DNA of 64,000 nucleotides from Clostridiales bacterium (GTDB lineage Bacteria; Bacillota; Clostridia; Peptostreptococcales; Anaerovoracaceae). The stretch spans positions 124,001 through 188,000 of the forward strand of contig CP042469.1 in NCBI GenBank assembly GCA_015243575.1. Reading direction: 5' to 3'. The notes below the pieces were generated by a model. The model was not told where the DNA came from. It ran no database searches and worked only from the letters and a program-made list of their open reading frames with translations. The translations under genes were made by a program, and so were the position numbers. This document shows, piece by piece, positions 34,802 through 42,572 of this stretch (its first letter is position 1; the number at the start of each line of letters is the position of its first letter).

Positions 34802-36250
34802 TTGAATAACGTTATATTAAGCAGCTTACTGTTTGTTTCGTCAACTTTGCTCTGTATTCTCGTCTTCTATGGAATCAGGAGAAGAGAGATACAGGGCGTT
34901 TTCTATTTTTCAATTCTCATGGGAGTAATGATCATCCACTCGGTGGGGTATGCCTGTGAACTATTAAGCAATTCCCTTACGCAAATGTATCTTTGTATTA
35001 AAATTGAATACATTGGTGCCTCTTTTTATCCTTTTCTCATTGTACTTTTTGCAAGAGAGTATACGGATGAAAGGCGGTTTGCAAACAAATATCTTTTGAA
35101 CCTGCTGCTGGTAATCAATACCATAACGCTGATTCTTGTCTATACAAACGCCTATCATGGTTTCTATTATTCCTCAGTCGGTCTTGACTTCTCGCCCGGG
35201 TTTCCGATTTTAGCACTGAAAAAGGGGTTCTGGTATACTGTTCAGGTAGCCTGTTTGTTTTTTTCAATTCTGTACAGTGTGATCATCCTTAGTATTAAGT
35301 TGAAAAGATCCAGTGGTAATTACAGGAGAAAAGTTGCATTTATGCTCATCGGGGTCATGATCCCTTTGATTACTTTGATGGTGTACATGAGCGGATACGG
35401 TCCGGTTTACATTGATTTGACACCCTTTTCCTATTTTATTATGAGTCTGTTTATCATTGTCGGACTACTTCGCTACGATATCCTGCTCCTTGCACCAATC
35501 ACCCATGAAATGGTATTCCATTCCATTGAAGAAGCAGTTTTGGTAGTGGATCAGGATGATTTTCTGGTAAATTTCAACGCCGCATCAAAAGTCTATTTTC
35601 CTTCCCTTGAAAAGATCAAAATAGGTCAATCGGTGCATTTGATCGAAGAGCTCGGGGACTATGACTTCGCTTCAAAACAGAGGATCTATGAAGCCCGCGG
35701 AAGAATCCTGAGCTTCCATGTGATTTCTGTAAGGTACAATTATATCTATGTCATTAGCGATATAACCGAATCAGAAAAGGTAAAAAAACAGCTTGAAACG
35801 TTAGCCAGCGAGGACAGCCTGACTGGCTTATACAATAGACGCCACTTTATGGAGCTTCTGGAAAATTCAAATGGCGGTGGCACCTTCATAATCTTTGATC
35901 TGGATCATTTTAAAACCATTAACGATACCTATGGTCATATGGAAGGAGATCAGGTATTGATCTGGTTTGCAGGCAAGCTGCGGGAATGCTTCCAAAATCA
36001 GGTTGCATGCCGCTATGGCGGGGAAGAATTTGCGGTATATGCAGAGAATCTGGACGGGCAGGTGGCATTCCACAAAACGGAGCTTTTAAGAGAAGCATTG
36101 CACGCTGATTCGTCACGGGCGGTCAAGGTCACATTTTCCGCTGGCATCACGAATTTTGAGAAAGAAAATATACCGGAAACTCTGATTAAAGCCGATCAGA
36201 AGCTTTATGAAGCAAAAGCTGGAGGCCGGAATCAAACCAGATACGAATGA
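34802..36250 (+). CDS. Membrane diguanylate cyclase with HisK-type N-terminal 7TM
   Basis: A 482-residue protein. Seven membrane helices occupy about residues 5-230, in the pattern of the histidine-kinase N-terminal 7TM region (IEYIGASFYPFLIVLFAREY, ALKKGFWYTVQVACLFFSIL). A PAS-like segment follows at about 235-325 (SIEEAVLVVDQDDFLVNFNA). The GGDEF domain (about 330-482) has DSLTGLYNRRHF and YGGEEF. The start is TTG with GGGAG seven bases upstream. It follows the previous cyclase by 52 bases and is probably co-transcribed, making three GGDEF proteins in a row. Confidence 0.9.
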   Translation: MNNVILSSLLFVSSTLLCILVFYGIRRREIQGVFYFSILMGVMIIHSVGYACELLSNSLTQMYLCIKIEYIGASFYPFLIVLFAREYTDERRFANKYLLNLLLVINTITLILVYTNAYHGFYYSSVGLDFSPGFPILALKKGFWYTVQVACLFFSILYSVIILSIKLKRSSGNYRRKVAFMLIGVMIPLITLMVYMSGYGPVYIDLTPFSYFIMSLFIIVGLLRYDILLLAPITHEMVFHSIEEAVLVVDQDDFLVNFNAASKVYFPSLEKIKIGQSVHLIEELGDYDFASKQRIYEARGRILSFHVISVRYNYIYVISDITESEKVKKQLETLASEDSLTGLYNRRHFMELLENSNGGGTFIIFDLDHFKTINDTYGHMEGDQVLIWFAGKLRECFQNQVACRYGGEEFAVYAENLDGQVAFHKTELLREALHADSSRAVKVTFSAGITNFEKENIPETLIKADQKLYEAKAGGRNQTRYE

Positions 36251-36293
36251 TACTACCTGTTTACATTTTATCGGGCAGGTTTTCCTTGCAAAG

Positions 36294-36334
36294 CAGCTGC
36301 GGTGTGCATTCGGCACAATTGACGGCTGTTTTTT
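36294..36334 (+). terminator. Probable terminator after the cyclase genes
   Basis: CAGC (36294) pairs with GCTG (36325-36328), enclosing a TGTGC/GCACA hairpin, and is followed by six T. The outer stem is short. Confidence 0.5.
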
Positions 36335-36432
36335 CTTAATATCTTCCAATGACTTTTGATATGAGAACGAATATGATGTTGTTGCGTGATAAAAAATAAA
36401 CAATCAAAATGAAAGAAGAAGGGAAGAGAAAA

Positions 36433-37308
36433 ATGGACAATAAAAAGAATGCTTCTGAGTTGGTTCAGTACCCTGCTTACCGCTGGTTGATGCTTGCGGC
36501 TGCAATTTTGACAATGTTATGCGCAATGATGATCACAATGTCCTTTGCGCCTTTGGTTGAAATCATTGCCAAGGATCTTGGAGTCGATCTGGGAACCGCA
36601 TCCTTTGGCTTCATGGGAATGAATTTATTTTCAACTGCAGTAGGTGTTATGCTCGCAGGGTTTTTAATTGACAGGATTGGTCTTTCAAGGGTTATGATCG
36701 GTGGGCTGATACTAATGCTTGCGGCTAATACTGCACTTCCTGTTATAGGCCATAGCTATGCTGCTGTCGTCCTAATCAGAATTCTGGAGGCGCTGGGCTG
36801 CGCTCCTGCCTTGATTATTATCGAACCAACGGTATCCTTCTGGTTTCCAAATAAGGAGAAAGGCCTGGCATTGGGCTTGAATGGACTATCCATACTCGGA
36901 CCAGTGGGAACGGGCATGCTCGGACCGCGACTGGTGATGAGCGCAAGCTCCTGGCAAATGGGAATGCTTTACTTCTCAGTGGTATTGCTGGTGGCAACAA
37001 TCTTTATTGTAATTGTAAATATAGGTGCCAGACATCATCTCCCTCCTACCATGACAAAGAAGGAAGAGCACAGCAATATGACGAAACAGGATTTTATGAA
37101 GACAGTTCTGCGCAGTCCTGCATTTTGGCTGGGTCTTTGCGTCATGGCGTTCAGTACCTGGGCAAACCAATCCTTTAACAATCTAAGTCCAGCTTTTCTC
37201 GCAGTAGATCCTCCTGTTGGAGCTGGCTATGGGGCAGAGGCAGCGGGAAGGTTTTCGGCAGGCACATGGATTGGTATGATTGGAGGCTCTACTTCATCGG
37301 TCATTTAA
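36433..37308 (+). pseudogene. Truncated MFS transporter
   Basis: A 291-residue reading frame with six clear membrane segments, the MFS loop motif DRIGLSRVMIGG, a cytoplasmic loop and the start of TM7-8, ending abruptly at GMIGGSTSSVI. Full MFS proteins have 12 segments and about 400-450 residues, so the C-terminal third or more is absent. A terminator begins 22 bases after the stop, which implies that an internal deletion removed the 3' part and joined the gene to its own terminator. It is probably non-functional. GAAGGGAAGAG precedes the ATG at 36433. Confidence 0.72.
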
Positions 37309-37329
37309 ATATCGCATTTTAACCTAACG

Positions 37330-37364
37330 AAAATGGGGCTTGATCTATTCAATGCCTCATTTTT
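37330..37364 (+). terminator. Terminator of the MFS remnant
   Basis: AAAATGGGGC (37330-37339) pairs, with one G-T, to GCCTCATTTT (37354-37363). The loop can pair further as TTGA/TCAA, and the T-run continues to 37364. Confidence 0.75.
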
Positions 37365-37411
37365 GGGATACAATTATAAGTGCAATAGAATGAGGTCTGG
37401 GGGAGTTAACG

Positions 37412-38662
37412 ATGGAAACGAACCATTTAAATGGAACTGGAATGGATGCTTTTTCAACAAAGTTTCTAAATGCATTACTGCAAGGAAAAAATCTGAATGA
37501 TATCTTGGCTATCGGATTTGAACTGCTTGGCAATCCCATATTTGTTACCGACACCATAAATAAGGTACTCGCTTATACAAAGGATGTCGAGGTGGAAGAT
37601 CCTGACTGGAATGAAATTGTTGAAAAGGGATATGTCTCCTTTAATGTAGCCACCAATAAAAAAGTTAAAGCAGTCATGGAGCAGATCGCCATCAGCGGCA
37701 CACCGGTAATTGAATACCTGGAGGACAAAGAACTATCCATTTTGCGTGCGGTAATTCGCAGCGAAAACAAAACAATTGGGTATCTGGTGGTTCCCGGAAA
37801 CTTTAAATCTCACAGCCAGGAAGATATTGATCATGCTGTCTTGCTTTGCAATATCTTGTCTCTGGCAATGCAAAAGCATCGTTATGCCTGCAATTCCATG
37901 GATCTTATGGCAGAATATTTTCTTACGGAACTGCTGGATGGAAAAATTAAATCCTCTAACATTATCCGGGAAGAACTGCGGTTTCTGAGAATGGAATTAA
38001 GAGCCTTTCTGTACATTCTTGTGATTCGAGCCAAAGACCATTATGATAATGTCTCCTCCATGGAAGTGATGGAAGCAATTAAAGCAATCTTTCGGGGCTC
38101 CATTTCCGCGGTATATAACGATGATATTGTAGTATTTCTCAATGGAAATAGGAAGATGGAAGATTGCGGGGATGAACAGGAAAAGCTGACGAAACTGCTT
38201 GCAGGAAATAAGCTGCATGGCGGTCTGAGCCGCTGCTTCCAAAGCATGTCAGATGTTCCATACTATTATAGTCAGGCAGTGGAAGCCATCGAATTGGGAC
38301 AGCCTATGGACAGGCAAATGATTTTGTATCATTACGACCATTACGTTTTGCACCATATGGTTGCGGTTTGTGCAAAGCATACGGAAATTCGGAACTTCTG
38401 CCATCCCTCACTATTTGTACTGAAAAAATATGACGGAAAAAATGGAACGGATTTTATGCAAAGCCTGTATCAATACCTGAAGCACAGCAAGAACCTGATC
38501 GAAACAGCCAATACCCTTCACATACATCGCAATACAATGAGCTATCGTATCAAAAAAATAGAAGAGCTGATGGATGTTGATCTGAATGATATGAATTTAT
38601 CCTATTATCTTTTTATGTCTTTTAAAATACTTGAATTTATCAGGGTTCAGGAAATGGACTAG
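37412..38662 (+). CDS. PucR/CdaR-family transcriptional regulator
   Basis: A 416-residue regulator. An N-terminal GAF-like sensor (about 25-155, LGNPIFVTDTINKVLAYTKD) is followed by a central GGDEF-like fold without catalytic motif. The C-terminal PucR helix-turn-helix is SLYQYLKHSKNLIETANTLH, then IHRNTMSYRIKKIEELM. GGGGGAG precedes the ATG. PucR regulators often control neighbouring transporters and catabolic genes. Here the upstream MFS gene is broken, so this regulator may have lost its local target. Confidence 0.88.
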   Translation: METNHLNGTGMDAFSTKFLNALLQGKNLNDILAIGFELLGNPIFVTDTINKVLAYTKDVEVEDPDWNEIVEKGYVSFNVATNKKVKAVMEQIAISGTPVIEYLEDKELSILRAVIRSENKTIGYLVVPGNFKSHSQEDIDHAVLLCNILSLAMQKHRYACNSMDLMAEYFLTELLDGKIKSSNIIREELRFLRMELRAFLYILVIRAKDHYDNVSSMEVMEAIKAIFRGSISAVYNDDIVVFLNGNRKMEDCGDEQEKLTKLLAGNKLHGGLSRCFQSMSDVPYYYSQAVEAIELGQPMDRQMILYHYDHYVLHHMVAVCAKHTEIRNFCHPSLFVLKKYDGKNGTDFMQSLYQYLKHSKNLIETANTLHIHRNTMSYRIKKIEELMDVDLNDMNLSYYLFMSFKILEFIRVQEMD

Positions 38663-38685
38663 TCCTACAAAAGAGGTGGATCAAT

Positions 38686-39294
38686 TTGAATAAAAAAAGC
38701 AGTGCAGACGTTCTTGATCGTTTGCATCAACAGATTTTACAGTGTCGGCTCTGTGCGGAAACCTTCGGATTTCAGCCTCATCCTGTTGTGCAGGGCAGCC
38801 ATAACGCTAAAATCATGCAGATCAGTCAGGCACCATCCAAAAGCGTACATGAGACAGGTAAGCCTTTCAATGATGCCAGCGGAAGAAGACTTCGGGGGGA
38901 ATGGTACGGTATCACGGATGAGGTCTTCTATGATCCCAACCTGTTTTATATTGTGTCAATGGCACACTGCTATCCGGGGAAGTCCCCCGGCGGAGGCGAT
39001 CGACGCCCTCCCAGAGTTTGTTCAGAACTATGGCTTTCTAAAGAACTTGAGTTGGTCAATAACGAAATCTATATCATTATTGGCAGCTATGCTTCGGAAT
39101 TCTTCTTTCCGGGGGAGAAAATTACACATTTGGCCTTCGAAGATCGGGAAATCAACGGCAAACCTGTCTATGTTCTCCCCCACCCGTCACCGCTGAATAT
39201 GAAGTGGTTTATGGACTATCCCGAGTTTACGGAGCAACGGATTCCGATCATAAAGCGTGAAGTTCACCGGGTGCTGGGGATTGAAATGGTTTAA
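38686..39294 (+). CDS. Uracil-DNA glycosylase-like protein (family 4-like, Fe-S)
   Basis: A 202-residue protein. Four cysteines are arranged as in the [4Fe-4S] family 4 enzymes: a CRLC pair near the N-terminus, then HCYPGK and RVCSEL 16 residues apart. The DNA-contact motif PHPSPLN is present. Motif A, usually GEAPG, reads SQAPSKS here, so the catalytic pocket is altered and the base specificity uncertain. The start is TTG, supported by AGAGGTG seven bases upstream. It follows the PucR gene by 23 bases. Confidence 0.8.
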   Translation: MNKKSSADVLDRLHQQILQCRLCAETFGFQPHPVVQGSHNAKIMQISQAPSKSVHETGKPFNDASGRRLRGEWYGITDEVFYDPNLFYIVSMAHCYPGKSPGGGDRRPPRVCSELWLSKELELVNNEIYIIIGSYASEFFFPGEKITHLAFEDREINGKPVYVLPHPSPLNMKWFMDYPEFTEQRIPIIKREVHRVLGIEMV

Positions 39295-39298
39295 GTAT

Positions 39299-39320
39299 GG
39301 CCGCGAAAACTTCCGCAGCC
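39299..39320. terminator. Possible bidirectional hairpin between convergent genes
   Basis: GGCCGCG (39299-39305) pairs with CGCAGCC (39314-39320), one G-T included. There is no strong T-run on either side, so termination is uncertain. Confidence 0.35.
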
Positions 39321-39342
39321 ATCAATAAATAAGCATTGATTG

Positions 39343-39741
39343 TCAGCAAATTCCATGGGGCCGAGGGCCAAAGCCCAAGACGCCAAAATCAATATATGCC
39401 TGACCGGTTCCATCCCCTGCGCGAACAAATACAGACAATGCACGTCCAGGTACATCATAAGTTTGCGTGAAGCTTTCTCCCGGCTGAAGCGTAAAGGTGC
39501 CAAGGCTAAAAATGAGCTCTTTGTTTTCACGATCCTGAATCAGAGGGGAAAAGGTAGCCGGAACTGTACTGCTTTGTCTGCTTGAGGCGTAAATGCGAAT
39601 GGTGTAATATGACGCAATATCAAAGCCTTCCAAATTTTCGTTGAGTCGAGCAGTCTCGCCTGCAGGGATGGTTACTGCCCCTGGCTGCGTTCGGAAAATA
39701 AGCCAGTTTTGAGGGCCATAGCGGGTATCGTGATCCTGCAT
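39343..39741 (-). CDS. Hypothetical protein, beta-rich
   Basis: A 132-residue protein that I do not recognise. The pattern is alternating polar and hydrophobic, with PAGETARLNENLEGFDI, SYYTIRIYASSRQSST, GTFTLQPGESFTQTYDVPG and a glycine-rich end, which suggests a small beta-sandwich. It has no signal peptide or cysteine cluster. GGAAGG lies seven bases before the ATG at 39741; an ATG at 39747 is too close to it. A spore-coat, exosporium or appendage-type protein is conceivable but unsupported. Confidence 0.65.
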   Translation of the reverse strand: MQDHDTRYGPQNWLIFRTQPGAVTIPAGETARLNENLEGFDIASYYTIRIYASSRQSSTVPATFSPLIQDRENKELIFSLGTFTLQPGESFTQTYDVPGRALSVFVRAGDGTGQAYIDFGVLGFGPRPHGIC

Positions 39742-39800
39742 GATCATCCTTCCTTTCTTTGAGGCATTATATTTTATGATGTTTTGCGATGGTTGGTTCT

Positions 39801-39910
39801 TTTCAGAGTCTATTGACAGCTCACACGGATTAACATATTTCAGAGTCTATTGACAGCTCAATGGATGATCATATTCCAGAGCCTATTGACATATCAAACG
39901 GATTGTCATA
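39801..39910 (+). repeat. Three tandem ~37-bp promoter-like repeats
   Basis: Copies start at 39801, 39838 and 39874 with periods of 37 and 36 bases. Each carries CAGAG, TATTGACA, and a GGAT. The embedded TTGACA is a perfect -35 hexamer in all three. Only the third copy is followed at the right distance by a good -10. The first two copies are nearly identical, so duplication was recent. Confidence 0.85.
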
Positions 39911-39914
39911 CTAT
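39886..39914 (+). promoter_or_regulatory. Sigma-A promoter of the padR-DUF2812 operon
   Basis: TTGACA (39886-39891), a 17-base spacer and TACTAT (39909-39914) lie in the third repeat. The -10 overlaps the left arm of the dyad operator. Confidence 0.75.
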
Positions 39915-39947
39915 TATGTTATGCGATATATCGAGTGACATAATAGT
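39910..39947. promoter_or_regulatory. Probable PadR operator (38-bp dyad)
   Basis: ACTATTATGT (39910-39919) and ACATAATAGT (39938-39947) are perfect inverted arms around a perfect 10-bp palindrome CGATATATCG (39924-39933). PadR regulators recognise ATGT...ACAT dyads, both present here. The site overlaps the -10 and start region, so binding should repress, consistent with autoregulation by the PadR encoded 16 bases downstream. Confidence 0.75.
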
Positions 39948-39962
39948 GGTTAGGAGGATTCT

Positions 39963-40292
39963 ATGTCGTACACAAGCGGCCCCATGACAGAGGCCATGTT
40001 TTATGTGCTGCTTGCACTGGTTAACCCGAACCATGGGTACCAATTAATGAATGCAATCTCCCTAGTCTCAAATGGACGGATTCAGATGGGTCCCGGGACT
40101 TTATACGGGGTTCTTGCAAGGCTGCAAAAGGATGGACTCATCACCATTGTCGAGGATGATGGGCGCAGGAAGATTTATGAAATGAATGACGTTGGCAGGG
40201 CTGCACTGAGGGAAGAATATCAACGGCTTCTTTCTATGGTGCAGGACGGTATTTCACTTAGGGGGGAGATGGACAATGAGAATGTCAAGTAG
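39963..40292 (+). CDS. PadR-family transcriptional regulator
   Basis: A 109-residue winged-helix protein. It has PMTEAMFYVLLALVNPNHGY, QLMNAISLVSNGRIQMGPGT, LYGVLARLQKDGLITIVE and the wing DDGRRKIYEMNDVGRAAL. These are the standard PadR features; the dimerising C-terminal helix is short. TAGGAGG precedes the ATG. It overlaps the DUF2812 gene by 17 bases, a pairing common in Bacillota where PadR represses its own operon and the membrane partner. Confidence 0.92.
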   Translation: MSYTSGPMTEAMFYVLLALVNPNHGYQLMNAISLVSNGRIQMGPGTLYGVLARLQKDGLITIVEDDGRRKIYEMNDVGRAALREEYQRLLSMVQDGISLRGEMDNENVK

Positions 40293-41511
40293 AAATGGCA
40301 AGTCTGGCCGGGCTCCCAGAACGGTAAGACGATTTATGCAGGATGATATTTGGAACATCGGAAGGAATGAATCCTGGTTTTCCGGTATGGCGGAGAAGGG
40401 GTTCCACCTGCGTCGTATTGGCAGGATCTTTGCATTTTTTGAAAAAGGAGAGCCGACGAAAACGAACTATCGAATCGATGTAATGAATACTGCACCGGAG
40501 ACAGAACAGCTGGAGCTTTACGAGAAATTCGGCTGGAAGCTGGTATGCAATATCAAAGAACTATACATATTCTCATCCCCGGAGAACGCAGCATGCCCAG
40601 AGCTTCATACTGACCCCGCAGAACAGAGTTTTACACTGGAAACTGTGGATCGGAAACTCAAATATCAAGTGATCTGGATCTCGTTTCTTATGATGATTTT
40701 TCTTGGCATGATGGCTGCTTTGTTTTTTCTGAATCAAACGCCTACCCTTTCCTTGATGGAAGTAACAGGGCTCCAGATACCGATTCTTTTGTTTGTGGAA
40801 CTCTATGTTTCCTATAGCGTAATCAGAAATTATGTCTCTCTCAGGAGGCTGAAAAGGACGCTTTCTCAAGGAAAGCCGATGAATCATAAGGAACGCTGGA
40901 GACTCCCTCGTCTGATCAATGGAACGATCAGCGTATTCTTTATTCTGTGTGCATTTCTTACAATTATTTTGCCCATTGCGGACATCTTTCAAAGAGAAAC
41001 TTACACATTGACCGATAAACCTGACAACCTTGCAGTGATCCGTCTTGCAGCAATTGAAAAAAATCCTCGCTTAGATAGACAAACAGGGCCCTTCAACGAG
41101 GGGGGAGACTTTTTAAATAGTGTCAATAAGGGCTGGTCACCCTTGGCCCCTGTTCAATACGAGATCAATGAGAATGGGATTATCGAAGATCTAGCGTGGG
41201 ATGACAACAGCGGACCTTATTCTCCTGCAATCCATACACGGTACTATCGATTGCTCTTGTCTGGTATGGCAGATAACTTGACCAGAGATATTGAGAAAAA
41301 GTTTGTCGATTCCTATGATCCTGAAATGATTGTTTGTGAAGAGAAAGTGGAAGGGTTCGATCGATTGATCGTTGCAGTATCGGGAATTAGAAAACAAGTT
41401 TTTGCAGCAAGGGGGAAAGAAGTAATGTACGTGGATTATTTCGGAAATGCGCAGGCACAAGATCTCATTCGTTTGTTGCCGCAGGCTTTTCAATTTCCAG
41501 CAGAGATTTGA
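40276..41511 (+). CDS. DUF2812-domain membrane protein
   Basis: A 411-residue protein. The N-terminal DUF2812 domain (about 20-115) contains ESWFSGMAEKGFHLRRIG and NYRIDVMNTAPETEQLELYE, and ends in a stretch like GWKLV. Four membrane helices follow at about 130-155, 160-180, 215-240 and nearby, then a ~150-residue outward or cytosolic C-terminal domain. GGGGGGAG lies seven bases upstream of the ATG, inside padR. The function of DUF2812 is unknown; the pairing with PadR suggests an envelope-stress or antibiotic-response role. The 3' end overlaps the convergent nfo gene by 47 bases. Confidence 0.85.
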   Translation: MRMSSRNGKSGRAPRTVRRFMQDDIWNIGRNESWFSGMAEKGFHLRRIGRIFAFFEKGEPTKTNYRIDVMNTAPETEQLELYEKFGWKLVCNIKELYIFSSPENAACPELHTDPAEQSFTLETVDRKLKYQVIWISFLMMIFLGMMAALFFLNQTPTLSLMEVTGLQIPILLFVELYVSYSVIRNYVSLRRLKRTLSQGKPMNHKERWRLPRLINGTISVFFILCAFLTIILPIADIFQRETYTLTDKPDNLAVIRLAAIEKNPRLDRQTGPFNEGGDFLNSVNKGWSPLAPVQYEINENGIIEDLAWDDNSGPYSPAIHTRYYRLLLSGMADNLTRDIEKKFVDSYDPEMIVCEEKVEGFDRLIVAVSGIRKQVFAARGKEVMYVDYFGNAQAQDLIRLLPQAFQFPAEI

Positions 41512-42322
41512 TGTGATCCAGTTCTTTTTTATGACCCTCATGATCCAAAGGGGTTTCCACATAAAAAGGAAGGTCACTGATGCAGGGATGGGTCATAATA
41601 TTCATGATTGCCTCAATACCGATTTCGCCTTGCCCAAGGGGCATATGCCTGTCCTTGCCCGACCCGAGGGGATATTTGCTGTCGTTCAGATGAATCGTTT
41701 TCAACCGTACCAGTCCAATTTGCAAATCCAGTTCCTCCAAAACCTGATCAAAACAATTTCTAATATCATAGCCTGCAGAAAATACATGACACAGATCCAT
41801 ACAGATTCCAAGCTTTTCACTATGTTCAGTCAGATGAATCACTTCTTTCAGCTGACTGAAGTTGAAGCCGATCTCAGAGCCCTTACCGGGCATTGTTTCC
41901 AGTAAAACTGTGATCCCCGCATCTCCTTGAATGGCTTGATTCAAGGCTGCTACGATTTGTTTGATCCCGCTGGCTTCGCCTGAGCCGGTATGGCTTCCCG
42001 GATGAAGCACAAAATATTCTATGTTGAGTGCATCCATTCTTTTGATGTCTTCTATGACAACGCCGCGGCTGAACTCATAAACCTTAGGGTTGGAACTTGC
42101 AAGGTTCATGGTATAGGGGGCGTGGGCCTGCAGCGGGCCGAACGTATACGCTTCTCTAAGTCTTTGGAATTTTTCAATATCTTTCTTGTCATACGCTCTA
42201 TAATTTGAACCCCTGGGATTTCTGCTGAAAAATTGGAATGTATTTGCTCCCATTTTTTCAGCATCGTCTACTGCTTTGGCATAACCTTTTGCCGTTGATA
42301 AATGTGGGCCTATTACGAGCAT
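41465..42322 (-). CDS. nfo: Endonuclease IV (deoxyribonuclease IV)
   Basis: A 285-residue AP endonuclease with the family's zinc-ligand motifs in order: GPHLSTAKGY, QFFSRNPRG, AHAPYTMNLASS, VLHPGSHTG, VLLETMPGKGSEIG, GICMDLCHVFSAGYD, IHLNDSKYPLGSGKDRH and PFYVETP. It cleaves DNA 5' to abasic sites in base-excision repair and thus complements the UDG-like protein nearby. It converges with and overlaps the DUF2812 gene, so the transcripts are antisense over 47 bases. Confidence 0.95.
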   Translation of the reverse strand: MLVIGPHLSTAKGYAKAVDDAEKMGANTFQFFSRNPRGSNYRAYDKKDIEKFQRLREAYTFGPLQAHAPYTMNLASSNPKVYEFSRGVVIEDIKRMDALNIEYFVLHPGSHTGSGEASGIKQIVAALNQAIQGDAGITVLLETMPGKGSEIGFNFSQLKEVIHLTEHSEKLGICMDLCHVFSAGYDIRNCFDQVLEELDLQIGLVRLKTIHLNDSKYPLGSGKDRHMPLGQGEIGIEAIMNIMTHPCISDLPFYVETPLDHEGHKKELDHIKSLLEIEKPAATNE

Positions 42323-42572
42323 GGTGGTTTTCTCCTTAATTCCGTTGTTTCCTTATTGTCTGCACGGTTTGTTCTTGCAGGCTGTCTATTCTTATTGTTC
42401 AATGAAAAGTTGGAGCTTATACTTGTGTCAGATCGAAATCTTAACTTTTTCGTAAGGATTATTAAGTATTTCGTAAAGCACTTTCTCAAATAAATTGGTA
42501 AAGTAAAAGAGAAGAAACGGCTATGACAGGTGGAATCATCCGGTGACAGACATGAGTGGAGAGTGAAATGAC

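Noticed and set aside
39801-39910. CRISPR-like repeats
   Set aside because: The three units are contiguous and lack unique spacers; they are promoter-like tandem duplications.
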